A DNA stretch of 64,000 nt from Pontibacter ramchanderi (GTDB lineage Bacteria; Bacteroidota; Bacteroidia; Cytophagales; Hymenobacteraceae): the NCBI RefSeq assembly GCF_002846395.1, contig NZ_PJMU01000001.1, forward strand, positions 372,001-436,000. Reading direction: 5' to 3'. A model generated the notes under the pieces. The model made no database searches and had not been told where the DNA came from. It saw nothing but the letters and a program-made list of their open reading frames with translations. Made by a program: the position numbers and the translations under genes. Positions 26,913 through 36,069 of the stretch are shown here, one piece after another. How positions within the stretch are numbered: position 1 is the stretch's first letter; each line of letters begins with the position of its first letter.

Positions 26913-28853
26913 CTAAGGCAGGCTCTCAGTTAGCTCCCAAGCACTTTTATAGGCCCCAATGCGCTCCACATAAGCAATTAGTTCTGCAAAAAACGGGTTG
27001 GTTGAAAGGGTGGCGCTGTCACCCACGATGATCAGTTTGCGGCGGGCGCGGGTCATGGCTACGTTCATGCGTCTTTCGTCGGCCAAGAAACCAATTTCGC
27101 CGCGTTCGTTGCTGCGCACCAGACTCATGCAGATGATGTCGCGCTCCTGTCCCTGAAAACTGTCCACGGTACCGATGCTTAACTGCCGCTTCTGATGCAG
27201 CTCGTGCAGACGCGGGGTATGCTCCACTTTGTCCTGCAGGTAGTTTATCTGAGCTCTGTAAGGCGCGATCACCCCGATCTTCAACGGCGCCACTTCCTCT
27301 TCCTCGTCATACTCCTTCAGAAGGTTGGAGAGGTGGTTGATCAAAAGGTCTCCCTCTTCCGGGTTGGCAGAACTCTGTGTGTCGGGCATTTCGGCCTCGT
27401 TATACCCACAACCAGCCGTATCTATAAACTCCACGGCCATGTCAGGCGCGAAAATGGTGTTATACCCGTGCAGTTCGGCGCTGTGCACGCTTTCGTGTGC
27501 CACCAGCTCACCGCCGTAGAATTGTTGGTTTGAGAACTGCATGATGTGGTGATGCATGCGGTACTGCGTTTTCAGCATCACCGAAACTTCGGGCTGACGG
27601 TTGATGCACTTCTCAAACAAAGTCACGCTCAAGCCGCCTTTGTCCGCCTCCAGTGATTTGATGGTAGGAGGCAACTGGCAATGGTCACCGGCCAGCACGA
27701 CACGGTTCGTACGGCTGATCGGGATCCAGCAAGCTGGCTCGAGAGCCTGTGCCGCCTCATCGATAAACACGGTGTCGTAAGTCAGGTGGCGGATGGCTTT
27801 GTTGGCCGCGCCGACTAAGGTACAGGTAATCACCTGCACGTTGTCTAGTAAGTCATCCGTGATGTAGTGCTCCACATGATCGGCCTCGTCGAGCAAGCGT
27901 TGACTCTCTCCTTTGTACAGCTGGCGCTGTGCCCGCTCCTGGTGGCCGAACTTACGCTTGAACTGGTAAGCCATGCGCTTGTACTCCTCGGCCGTCTTCC
28001 GCAGATTCTTAAGATCTTTATAAGCCCGGTGCGCCATTACCTGCGCATCCAGGGTGTGCTCCAAGAGCACATCCGACACCCGCGAGGGATTACCGATGCG
28101 GATCACGTTCACGCCTTCATTGGCCAGTTTCTCAGTAAGCAAGTCAACCGCTGTGTTGGAAGGAGCCGTTACCAGCAAGCGCTTCTGCGATTTCAAGGTA
28201 TGGAGGATAGCCTGCACCAACGTGGTGGTTTTGCCTGTGCCCGGAGGTCCGTGAATGATCGCCACATCCCTAGCCTGCGCAATTTTCTGCACGGCCTCGT
28301 TCTGCGATTCGTTCAATACCTGTATCTCCTCTAGCTTTTCGTCCGTGAAAGCGGCAGGCTTTATACCTAGCAAGATGTCACGCAACTCGGCCAAACGGGT
28401 ACCTTTGGCTTCCTGCACCTTTTTGAGAGCGATCTCCATTTCACGGTAGCTGATCTCATCGAAGGTCAGCTCAATGCCCAGTCGACCAAAATATACCCAA
28501 TCGGGCAGGTCTTCTTTGTTGGTGGCCAAAATGACCTTGTTGCGTTTAATGCCCAGCACCACGCCGTTGAGGCTGGCTTTTTCACCGCTGTTCGTGAAAA
28601 GAGAGGCTGTTTTGCCGGGCTGGAAAAGGTGCAGCTGGTCACGGTCGGTGGTACGCTCTAACTCGATTACCACCTTGTTACCAAATCCGAGTTCTTCTTT
28701 GGCGATCACGACCGGATACCAGCAAAGACCCATTTGCTTGCGCTCCGTAATCGTGCTCTTGAGTGCCTTCAGCTTGTATTGCTGTCGGTCTTCTTCCTGT
28801 TCAATTTTCAGCAAGTCCTGTACCTGCCGTAGTTCTTCAAAAATATCCGTCAT
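26913..28853 (-). CDS. SMUBP-2/IGHMBP2-type DNA/RNA helicase (SF1B)
   Basis: A 646-residue superfamily 1 helicase. An N-terminal beta-barrel region (about residues 25-150) precedes motif I HGPPGTGKTTT near residue 205. Further motifs are FIDEAAQALEPACW (II), VVLAGDHCQLPPT (III), TQYRMHHHIMQFSNQQFY (IV), GTVDSFQGQERDII (V) and NVAMTRARRKLIIVGD (VI). It fits the Upf1-like family that unwinds 5' to 3'. Its role in bacteria is not defined. It is alone on its transcript; a terminator separates it from the upstream gene. Confidence 0.92.
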   Translation of the reverse strand: MTDIFEELRQVQDLLKIEQEEDRQQYKLKALKSTITERKQMGLCWYPVVIAKEELGFGNKVVIELERTTDRDQLHLFQPGKTASLFTNSGEKASLNGVVLGIKRNKVILATNKEDLPDWVYFGRLGIELTFDEISYREMEIALKKVQEAKGTRLAELRDILLGIKPAAFTDEKLEEIQVLNESQNEAVQKIAQARDVAIIHGPPGTGKTTTLVQAILHTLKSQKRLLVTAPSNTAVDLLTEKLANEGVNVIRIGNPSRVSDVLLEHTLDAQVMAHRAYKDLKNLRKTAEEYKRMAYQFKRKFGHQERAQRQLYKGESQRLLDEADHVEHYITDDLLDNVQVITCTLVGAANKAIRHLTYDTVFIDEAAQALEPACWIPISRTNRVVLAGDHCQLPPTIKSLEADKGGLSVTLFEKCINRQPEVSVMLKTQYRMHHHIMQFSNQQFYGGELVAHESVHSAELHGYNTIFAPDMAVEFIDTAGCGYNEAEMPDTQSSANPEEGDLLINHLSNLLKEYDEEEEVAPLKIGVIAPYRAQINYLQDKVEHTPRLHELHQKRQLSIGTVDSFQGQERDIICMSLVRSNERGEIGFLADERRMNVAMTRARRKLIIVGDSATLSTNPFFAELIAYVERIGAYKSAWELTESLP

Positions 28854-28860
28854 GTATCTC

Positions 28861-28897
28861 TAAAAAAGAAAGGCTGGGTACAAAGCGCCAGCCTTTT
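28861..28897 (-). terminator. intrinsic terminator upstream of the helicase gene
   Basis: Stem AAAGGCTGG (28869-28877) / CCAGCCTTT (28888-28896), followed on the minus strand by a run of T. It ends the transcript of the coiled-coil gene at 29016-29600. Confidence 0.75.
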
Positions 28898-29015
28898 CCG
28901 TAGCTTTTGTCTTATTGGTGTATACCTGAAAAGGTATCGTCTTATAACAAAAAGCGTGTGCTAAATAATTCCGCTGGAACAGGCTGTTTGCTATACCTGT
29001 GGCAGCTATACGGCC

Positions 29016-29600
29016 TTAGGCCTTCTTCCGTTTTTTAGGCGTCTTTTTGGTGCTCAGCCTGATCTGCAGGAACACCGCGTAAAGGAACATGATGAACGCG
29101 GCTGCACCCAGAATGGCGATCACGCGGTCTTTGCCGTAGCGTACCTCGTCAGTGGCTTTCAGTTGCTCTTTCAAATCCAGGATAACACGCTCACGCTTCT
29201 TGGCCTGACTCTCGAGGGTGCTGATCTGTCCTTTGAGGTCGCTAATCTGGTTATTGATCAGGCGCTCGTCCTGCTGAATCATTTTACCGGCCCGCTGACT
29301 TTCTACTGTGCTCTCGGCAATCTTGCGCACACTGGCTTCTTTCACGGCCGAGATCAGCTCGGAGTCTTTACGGATGATCTCTTTGAGCGTGTCGATGATG
29401 TTGAGAAGGTCCTTTTTTGACTGCTTGCCCCAGAAATTGCTGTTTTGCCCGCTGTAGTACTGGTACTCCAGAATCAGCTGCTCACGCTCGCCCATTAAAC
29501 GGTTGATCTTATCTTCTTGCGGTGGAGTTTGTTCCTGTGCCTGCGCGCCCACAAACCAAAGGCAGCAAAAGCAGATAGCCAGTAGTTTCTTCATCATCAT
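29016..29600 (-). CDS. exported coiled-coil membrane protein of unknown function
   Basis: A 194-residue protein with a cleavable-looking signal peptide (KKLLAICFCCLWFVGAQAQ). A periplasmic helical region follows, with a coiled coil at about 95-145 (RLINNQISDLKGQISTLES). One transmembrane helix near 157-175 precedes a highly basic tail STKKTPKKRKKA. Architecture suggests a periplasmic sensor or scaffold anchored by its C-terminal helix. I do not recognise a family. It sits just downstream of the MMPL exporter gene on the same strand, with 60 bases between. Confidence 0.7.
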   Translation of the reverse strand: MMMKKLLAICFCCLWFVGAQAQEQTPPQEDKINRLMGEREQLILEYQYYSGQNSNFWGKQSKKDLLNIIDTLKEIIRKDSELISAVKEASVRKIAESTVESQRAGKMIQQDERLINNQISDLKGQISTLESQAKKRERVILDLKEQLKATDEVRYGKDRVIAILGAAAFIMFLYAVFLQIRLSTKKTPKKRKKA

Positions 29601-29660
29601 AAAAAGGAATGCTTTACTCTAACACGCAAATATGGCCATCCTTATTGGATTAGCCACAAA

Positions 29661-31916
29661 TTATTTTCGATTTGGCCTGTAAAAGTAGAGGATCAGCACG
29701 GGCAAAAGCAAAAGGTCAGCTACCAATGCAAAGACTAGCGTAAGACTCACAAACACCCCCACATAAAAGGTAGCGTCGAAGGAAGAAAGCACCAAGGTCA
29801 GGAAACCGGCCACCAAAATGCAGGAGGTGATGATGATGGCCTTGCCAGCCGAAATGATGGTCGTTTTGATGGCATAGGGCAGCGACTTTCCTTTTCGCAA
29901 TTCTACTTTTAGTTTGCCGAGGAAGTGAATGGTGTCGTCCACGGCGATGCCGAATGCGATGGTGAAGATAATAGAAACCGACACAGTCATATTAATGCCC
30001 AAGAAGCCCATGATGCCCCCGATCATCAGCAAAGGGATGATATTGGGCACAAGCGAGATTACCACCATCCTGAGCGAGCGGAAAATCAGGCCCACCAGTA
30101 GCGCTACCACCAGAAAAGCGATCAGCAAGCCCTGCAGCATGTTACTCACCACATAATCGTTGTTCTTGTCGAGCATGACGGCACTACCGGTAATGCGTGT
30201 CTGCAGCAAATCGGGATTAATGTGCTGATCAATGAAGGCTTGCAGCGAGTCATTGAGTTGAGCGGCCCGAACGCTGCCTACATCCGTCATTTTGCCAGCC
30301 AACCGACCTTCCTGTTGGTCCGCCGTCACGACCGCCCGTAGTTCGCTTCGTTTACTGAAAGCAGCCAGCCGCCTCTGTACCTGCTGCATCTCGCGCTCGT
30401 TGGCAGGCAGGGTATAGTAGTCGGGCAAGCCGCCGTTCTGGGCGCGGTGTATGGTGCGTACCACAGTGGCTGGAGAAGTTATGAAGTTGAGGCCGTAGGT
30501 CTGGTAGAGGTAAGTCTCCAACTGATCGATCTCCTGCAGCACTTCCAGATCGTATATGCTTTTGCTGGGGCCGGCGATCAGGTGCAGCTCAAAGGGACGC
30601 ACGCCGGAGAACTTCTCTTCGAAGTACTGGAAGTCCTTGATGATTGGGTCATCATCGCCGAGATCTTCCAGTAAAGTAGTGTCGACTTTGATCATACTGA
30701 TGCCGATCAGGGAGACCAGCACAATGCCCATACTGGTGTAGAGGATCGGGTAGGGTTTGCGCAGCACGAAGGTATAGACCCGCCGCAAAAGCATTGGCCA
30801 TGACAAGTCGGTGCGGCGCGCCCTACGCGGATTGGGCTTTTTGTTGAGGAGAAGAATAGCCGGTAGCATGGTGAAGGCCAGAACAAAAGCCAACGCAATG
30901 CCAATAGCCGTGAACAGGCCAAACTCCCGGATGGGTACGATGGAAGTGGTGAGAAGCGTCAGAAAACCGACACAGGTGGTGAGCGAGGTAAGTAGGGTAG
31001 CCATACCTACTTCCCTTACCGTGACACGGAGCGCCTGTATTTTGGTTGAACTTTGCCCTATTTCGGTGATGTAGCGCGACATAATGTGAATGACATCCGA
31101 CATCCCGACCACAAACATGATGGTGGGCAGGAGTACCGTCATCACATCAATGGGTTTATCGAACAAGCCCATAACGCCCAGGCTCCAGATAACGGAAAGA
31201 AGCACAACCACAAGTGGCACCAGCACCCCCCAAACCGAGCGAAAAGCGACCCAGAGAAACAGAATAACGAGGAGGATGGAGGCTGACATGAATATGGCCA
31301 GCTCGATTTTCATCTTCTCAATAAAGACCGACTGCGCCAGTACCTTGCCGGCCACATGATGCTCTAGTAAACCCAGGCGCTCGATTTCGCCATACATGGC
31401 AGCAATCAAAGTATCACCGGGCTGTTTGGCCAGGTTGTCGCTGGTTTGCACAAAAAGGGAAACAGCGGTGGCATCCTCCGAAAACAACGTACCTACTAAC
31501 TCCCGGCTCTGGTAGACCATCAAAGAGTCCTGAGTATAGCGCTCGGGCTCGCCAGGGTGCAGGTAGGGGATCTCGAAATAACCGAACTGCTCGATGATCG
31601 GACTTTTAACAGTGGTGGGAGAGAGCACTGACTCCACATGCGGCTGCCGTTGCATAAAGCGGGTCAATGTATCGACCTTCTGAAGAAATTGCTGGTCGAA
31701 CGCACTGCTGCCATTGTCGAGGCCGATCAATAAATAATCATTGTCGTTACCGAACTTATCACGATAACTGAAATAGTAGGCCAGATCCGGGTCGCCTTTC
31801 GGGAAAAAGTTATCGAAGTTATAGTCGAAACGCAGGCGGGATGCGAAGAAGATGCAAAGCGCTGTCAGGATAGCGATGACAGAAAGTACAAGTAAACTGC
31901 TGGTTTTGTGACTCAA
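29661..31916 (-). CDS. MMPL/RND-family exporter
   Basis: A 751-residue inner-membrane protein with the two-fold RND layout. TM1 near residue 10 is followed by a periplasmic loop (about 35-200) and five to six helices including the sterol-sensing-like block TVLLPTIMFVVGMSDVIHIMSRY. A second TM and loop follow (about 385-600), then the paired block FTIAFGIAVDDTIHFLGKL. These Asp-containing GMSD/VDDT motifs are typical of proton-coupled MMPL and hopanoid/lipid exporters. No adaptor or outer-membrane gene is adjacent. The cargo is unknown; lipids are the usual guess for the family. Confidence 0.9.
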   Translation of the reverse strand: MSHKTSSLLVLSVIAILTALCIFFASRLRFDYNFDNFFPKGDPDLAYYFSYRDKFGNDNDYLLIGLDNGSSAFDQQFLQKVDTLTRFMQRQPHVESVLSPTTVKSPIIEQFGYFEIPYLHPGEPERYTQDSLMVYQSRELVGTLFSEDATAVSLFVQTSDNLAKQPGDTLIAAMYGEIERLGLLEHHVAGKVLAQSVFIEKMKIELAIFMSASILLVILFLWVAFRSVWGVLVPLVVVLLSVIWSLGVMGLFDKPIDVMTVLLPTIMFVVGMSDVIHIMSRYITEIGQSSTKIQALRVTVREVGMATLLTSLTTCVGFLTLLTTSIVPIREFGLFTAIGIALAFVLAFTMLPAILLLNKKPNPRRARRTDLSWPMLLRRVYTFVLRKPYPILYTSMGIVLVSLIGISMIKVDTTLLEDLGDDDPIIKDFQYFEEKFSGVRPFELHLIAGPSKSIYDLEVLQEIDQLETYLYQTYGLNFITSPATVVRTIHRAQNGGLPDYYTLPANEREMQQVQRRLAAFSKRSELRAVVTADQQEGRLAGKMTDVGSVRAAQLNDSLQAFIDQHINPDLLQTRITGSAVMLDKNNDYVVSNMLQGLLIAFLVVALLVGLIFRSLRMVVISLVPNIIPLLMIGGIMGFLGINMTVSVSIIFTIAFGIAVDDTIHFLGKLKVELRKGKSLPYAIKTTIISAGKAIIITSCILVAGFLTLVLSSFDATFYVGVFVSLTLVFALVADLLLLPVLILYFYRPNRK

Positions 31917-32026
31917 GGGACTAAAAAGTGAGGATGATCATTTTGACGATTGGGGAGATCGTGTATATTTACTCACTCAACAACAAAGGGTTGATTTCTG
32001 TTTAAACAATCTATAAACCAAGAGAA

Positions 32027-32311
32027 ATGAAAAGATTAGTTTTAGCGCTCGCACTGGCAGGATTTGTAAGTGCCGGTGTGGCTACACCAGCCCTCGCCTG
32101 CGAAGGCGGCAAATGCAAAATGGAGCACGCAGACAAAGACGCCAAAACGAAGAAAGGCAGGAAGGGCGATAAAGCTGCCTCCTGCCACATGACAGCCGCT
32201 ACCAGTGATGCGAAAGACGACAAAGCCTCTGCCGCCGCACCAATGTCCTGTTGTGCTAAGAAAGATGCTCCTAAAGCTGAGGCTGCTAAAGAAACAAAAG
32301 CGCAACGCTAG
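32027..32311 (+). CDS. small exported Cys/Lys-rich protein
   Basis: A 94-residue protein with a signal peptide (KRLVLALALAGFVSAGVA, cleavage near TPALA). The mature part is strongly basic and alanine-rich, with three cysteine groups: ACEGGKCKMEH, ASCHMTA and MSCCAKKDAP. The Cys/Met/His pattern suggests metal binding, for example copper, in the periplasm, but no family is recognised. It is divergent from the MMPL exporter gene with about 110 bases between. Low complexity makes homology assignment unreliable. Confidence 0.7.
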   Translation: MKRLVLALALAGFVSAGVATPALACEGGKCKMEHADKDAKTKKGRKGDKAASCHMTAATSDAKDDKASAAAPMSCCAKKDAPKAEAAKETKAQR

Positions 32312-32415
32312 TCGTGTTTAATCTTATTGAAAGGGGCTTGCTGAGGATTCGGTAAGTCCTTTTTAAGTTTATAGGTATAGCTTGGTGTCGAACTGATTCG
32401 CTTGCTATAGCATAT

Positions 32416-32499
32416 TGTCATTTCGAACCTAAGTAAAAAATCTGGATCCTGGTTACCATGCATTAAATAACCAGATCTCTCCATTCTGTCGAGATGACA
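32416..32499. repeat. REP/MITE-like imperfect palindrome
   Basis: Outer arms TGTCATTTCGA (32416-32426) and TCGAGATGACA (32489-32499) are complementary at 10 of 11 positions. Inner parts AAATCTGG and CCAGATCT also pair. I recall palindromes beginning TGTCATTTCGA as common intergenic repeats in Bacteroidota genomes. It lies between the Cys-rich gene and the 3' end of dbpA and might also act as a terminator structure. Confidence 0.55.
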
Positions 32500-32506
32500 T
32501 TTGCGC

Positions 32507-33886
32507 TTACTTCACCAAGCCAACCCTAAACTTCCTCCCCTTAATTTTCCCATTCGATAGCGCCTCTGCAATCTCACTAGCCCGATTCGCAGGTATAGCC
32601 ACGTAGCTGGCTTTATCCTGCACTTCAATACGCCCGATCTGGTCGGCTTTTAATCCAGCTGCGGCAATCAGTGCACCTACGATATCGCGTGGACTCAGCT
32701 TTTCTTTCCTACCGGCATTGATGTGGAGCGTAGCGAATATTTCGGTGGATTCAGGTTCCGCTTTTTCAACTCTAGAAGCCAACTCGGCGAAGTTTAGCCA
32801 TTCATCCATGCGCACCAAGCCCCAGTCACGCAGTTTTTGCTCGTCGCGGGCGGTGGCAAAGGTATAAACCTCGCCGCTTCGGCCGGCACGACCGGTGCGG
32901 CCGCTTCGGTGCAGGTAGGCAGCTTCGTCGTCAGGAAGTTCGTAGTGGATGATGTTTTTGAGTGCGGCAATGTCGAGCCCGCGGGCGGCCAGGTCGGTGG
33001 CGACCAACACTTGTGTGGTGCCGTTACGGAAGAGCGTCATGGCTTTGTCGCGGTCCTGTTGCTCCATGCCGCCGTGCATTGAGCGGGCCCCGAAACCATG
33101 CTTAGCTAGCATAGCCGCCACATCGTCGGAAGCGCCGCGGGTGTTGCAGAACACAACCGTTCCGGCCGGGTTAATGCTTTGCATAAGGTGAAGCAAGGCT
33201 TGCTGCTTTTCGGGCTGCGTCACTTTTATACCTGTAAGCCACACCTGATCAGGTATAGCGTTGGGCGACACCTGAACAAACTGCGGATTTTTAAGCGAAT
33301 CTGCAATCAGCTGCTTTACCTCGTCGGGCATGGTAGCCGAGAAAAGCACGGCCTGCCGCTTTTTAGGTATAGCTTCCAGTATCTGGTCTATTTCATCGGC
33401 AAAACCCATTTCAAGCAGCTTATCGGCCTCGTCGAGCACCAGCATGCGCACCTGCTTCAGGTCGAGCGTCTGGCGGTAAAGGTGATCGGTGAGGCGGCCA
33501 GGCGTGCCGACAAGCACCTGCGGCGGAAAAGTCAATGAGGCTCGCTCCTGCGAAAATGAATGGCCACCGTAAAAAGCGCTGATCTTGAGGTTTTCGATCT
33601 TCTGGGCCAGTAGCTTTAGCTCATGCCGCACCTGCACGGCCAGTTCGCGGGTTGGAACCAGCACCAGCGCCTGCACCTGCTGCTTTTTCGTGTCGATCTG
33701 CTGTAGCAACGGCAAGCCAAAGGCTGCCGTTTTTCCACTGCCCGTTTCGGCCTGCCCGGCTACATCATGCCCTTTGAGCAGTGCAGGTATAGCAGATTGT
33801 TGTATAGGAGTAGGCGTGTGAAAATCCATTTCAGCAAGGCGCTCCAGTAGCGCAGGGGAGAGTCCCAATTGATCAAAAGTAGCCAT
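32507..33886 (-). CDS. dbpA: ATP-dependent RNA helicase DbpA
   Basis: A 459-residue DEAD-box helicase. Motifs are the Q motif TPIQQSAIP, AETGSGKTAAFG (I), VPTRELA (Ia), LDEADKLLEMG (II), FSATMP (III), and HRSGRTGRAGRSG (VI). The last 75 residues (LSPRDIVGALIAAAGLKADQIG, VQDKASYVAIPA, KGRKFRVGLVK) are the DbpA RNA-binding domain, which in E. coli directs the enzyme to hairpin 92 of 23S rRNA during 50S assembly. Length and domain order are normal. Confidence 0.95.
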   Translation of the reverse strand: MATFDQLGLSPALLERLAEMDFHTPTPIQQSAIPALLKGHDVAGQAETGSGKTAAFGLPLLQQIDTKKQQVQALVLVPTRELAVQVRHELKLLAQKIENLKISAFYGGHSFSQERASLTFPPQVLVGTPGRLTDHLYRQTLDLKQVRMLVLDEADKLLEMGFADEIDQILEAIPKKRQAVLFSATMPDEVKQLIADSLKNPQFVQVSPNAIPDQVWLTGIKVTQPEKQQALLHLMQSINPAGTVVFCNTRGASDDVAAMLAKHGFGARSMHGGMEQQDRDKAMTLFRNGTTQVLVATDLAARGLDIAALKNIIHYELPDDEAAYLHRSGRTGRAGRSGEVYTFATARDEQKLRDWGLVRMDEWLNFAELASRVEKAEPESTEIFATLHINAGRKEKLSPRDIVGALIAAAGLKADQIGRIEVQDKASYVAIPANRASEIAEALSNGKIKGRKFRVGLVK

Positions 33887-33906
33887 AGGTATGCGTACGT
33901 GAGGCC

Positions 33907-33914
33907 CAAAGGTA
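33907..33914 (-). promoter_or_regulatory. -7 promoter element of dbpA
   Basis: The minus strand reads TACCTTTG, matching TAnnTTTG, 20 bases before the dbpA ATG. Confidence 0.5.
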
Positions 33915-34092
33915 CGGATTTATACCTGCATGACGCTTCAAATATTACAGCTATCCCCAATCACACCATAGGCCTGTACCAACCTTGTAACCCACACTGC
34001 TACGCACCCTCCAAACCAAATGCCTAACTTCTAAACTTTCTTTCTTCTAAACTCCAATATATCCCATTAACTATTTTTTCAGTAAGAGGAGT

Positions 34093-35196
34093 ATGGCAAA
34101 GGATTACAAGCGCATCAAGAAGCTGACATACTGGTTACTTTTTTTAGTGCTGCTCGTCTTTGTATTGGTGGAGGCCCGTGAGTTTCTATACCCACTGGTC
34201 ATGGCCATGCTTTTTGCCTACCTGCTATACCCTGTTGTAAAGCGACTAGAACAATGGGGCGTGCCCCGGCTACTGGCCAATTTTGTCACCATCATCACCT
34301 CCATGGCTCTTTTTGCGGGTTTGCTGGTGCTGCTCTACAAGCAACTTTCTGTGTTTCTTACCGATTTTCCGGAACTGAAAGATAAAGCCCTGGCGAACAT
34401 CGATCTGCTGCAGGCCCACATCGATCGTAAGTTTGGCGACGATAACCAGAGTAATGAAAGGTGGTTGCGCATGCAGGTCAACAATGCGCTGGACCTAAGT
34501 GGCAATGCCATCACAAGCATACTGCTCGCCACCACCAGTACCGTCACCAAATTTGCGCTCATGCCGGTTTACATCTTCCTGATGCTGTACTACCGCAACA
34601 AATTCGAGGTTTTTCTCTTCAAAGCCTTGCCCTCTCATCGCCACGGGAAGGTAAAGGTGATGATTGATGAAATATCGAGTGTGACCAAGCGCTACATGGG
34701 CGGTGTTGTTATCGTTATCCTGATTTTATGCTTTCTCAATTCGGCCGGTTTGCTGATTATTGGGGTTGAGTACGCCATCTTATTGGGAATCGTCTCGGCC
34801 TTCATCAATTTTATACCTTATTTTGGTACGCTCATTGGTGGGGCCGTGCCCCTGCTCTATACCTTGGTGGTGCAGGGAGATCCTCAGAAAACACTGGCTG
34901 TGCTACTTTTCTTTCTGGTCGTTCAGTTTACCGAAAACAACATCCTCACGCCAAATATTACAGGCAGCCGCGTGAACATCAATCCGCTTTTCACGATTCT
35001 GAGCATTATTGTAGGCGGGATGCTCTGGGGGTTGCCGGGTATGTTTGTGGCCGTACCTGTCATGGGGATGTTCAAAATATATTTCGACAACAGTCCGCAA
35101 CTGCAGGCTTTTTCATACCTGCTTGGCACAGAGGGCACCGAGGAACATGCGCTTACAATTGATAAGATCCTTCGCTTTCTGCACTTCAGGAAGTGA
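34093..35196 (+). CDS. AI-2E family transporter (PerM-like permease)
   Basis: A 367-residue inner-membrane protein of the AI-2E/PerM/YdiK family. It has an N-terminal helix pair (WLLFLVLLVFVLVEAREFL and LVMAMLFAYLLYPVVKRLEQWG), a soluble helical middle, and a C-terminal block with the family hallmark SAFINFIPYFGTLIGGAVPLL followed by VQFTENNILTPNITGSRVNINPL. The family includes TqsA, linked to autoinducer-2 export, and sodium/proton antiporters, so substrate cannot be assigned. AGGAG lies just before the ATG, an unusually clear ribosome binding site for this group. Confidence 0.92.
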   Translation: MAKDYKRIKKLTYWLLFLVLLVFVLVEAREFLYPLVMAMLFAYLLYPVVKRLEQWGVPRLLANFVTIITSMALFAGLLVLLYKQLSVFLTDFPELKDKALANIDLLQAHIDRKFGDDNQSNERWLRMQVNNALDLSGNAITSILLATTSTVTKFALMPVYIFLMLYYRNKFEVFLFKALPSHRHGKVKVMIDEISSVTKRYMGGVVIVILILCFLNSAGLLIIGVEYAILLGIVSAFINFIPYFGTLIGGAVPLLYTLVVQGDPQKTLAVLLFFLVVQFTENNILTPNITGSRVNINPLFTILSIIVGGMLWGLPGMFVAVPVMGMFKIYFDNSPQLQAFSYLLGTEGTEEHALTIDKILRFLHFRK

Positions 35197-35316
35197 AATA
35201 AAGGAAGATATGCATCAGATTTGCTGGCCGGAAAATAACTCCAACAAATCGGGTTAGGTGAGGTTACTTTTAGAAGATACCGGGCATTAAGAAAAAGAGA
35301 AGTTTCGGCATTTTTT

Positions 35317-35961
35317 ATGCTATGGCACATGCAACTCTTTTACGTTTCAGGGCGTCTTCTCTGTAATACATTCAATCAAGATTTATTTAAGGCCAAAGGT
35401 TTGTCTACCATCCTCTCTGCTTTCTACAAACGTCGCATCGCGCAGCCTGTGTTCAACCTGCTCCGGCAGGGCATGACCCCACACAAGTTGGCGGTGACGG
35501 TGGCGCTTGGCACAGTGGTGGGTATATTGCCTGCACTTGGCGTTACAACTGTGCTGGGCACTGCGCTGGCCGCCCGTTTCCGGTTAAACATCGCAGCCAC
35601 GGTGCTGGTGAGTTACCTGGTGCATCCGCTGCAACTGGTGCTTATCATCCCCTTTATCAGGGCGGGCATTTTTGTGTTTGGTTTGGATGAATTACGCCTG
35701 ACGTTGGATGAAATGTTGGCCATGTTCCGGTCCGATTGGCTGGAAGCGTTAAGTAAACTCTGGGTGGCAAACCTGGCGGCCGTTTCAGCCTGGGCAATTC
35801 TGGCATTTCCAATTGGTGTTGCGCTATACTATGCACTGCTTCCTATCCTGCGCCGCGTTTTGCCAAAACCTTTAACCCCAGTTGATGACAAAGCTATTCC
35901 TGCCGAGCTTATACCTGAGGTCATCATACCTGTTACACCGGAAGCCGAAGTCCGCAGCTGA
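35317..35961 (+). CDS. DUF2062 membrane protein
   Basis: A 214-residue protein whose core matches DUF2062: KLAVTVALGTVVGILPALGVTT, then RLNIAATVLVSYLVHPLQLV and two further hydrophobic helices (FIRAGIFVFGLDEL, ANLAAVSAWAILAFPIGVALYYA). DUF2062 proteins are small inner-membrane proteins, sometimes fused or adjacent to glycosyltransferases; activity is unknown. The start is uncertain; an in-frame ATG lies four codons downstream at 35329. It ends at a strong bidirectional terminator. Confidence 0.88.
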   Translation: MLWHMQLFYVSGRLLCNTFNQDLFKAKGLSTILSAFYKRRIAQPVFNLLRQGMTPHKLAVTVALGTVVGILPALGVTTVLGTALAARFRLNIAATVLVSYLVHPLQLVLIIPFIRAGIFVFGLDELRLTLDEMLAMFRSDWLEALSKLWVANLAAVSAWAILAFPIGVALYYALLPILRRVLPKPLTPVDDKAIPAELIPEVIIPVTPEAEVRS

Positions 35962-36015
35962 TTTTATAAACGTTGCGATTTTTAGCAGAAGATAGATCCT
36001 ATACCTTAATCATAA

Positions 36016-36058
36016 AAAGAAGAAAGCCAGCTCCTTTACGAAGCTGGCTTTCTTCTTT
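36016..36058. terminator. bidirectional intrinsic terminator
   Basis: Perfect 17-base stem (36016-36032 with 36042-36058) around a 9-base loop. It is A-rich on one flank and T-rich on the other, and separates the convergent DUF2062 and OmpA-type genes. Confidence 0.9.
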
Positions 36059-36069
36059 CCTAAACCGGA

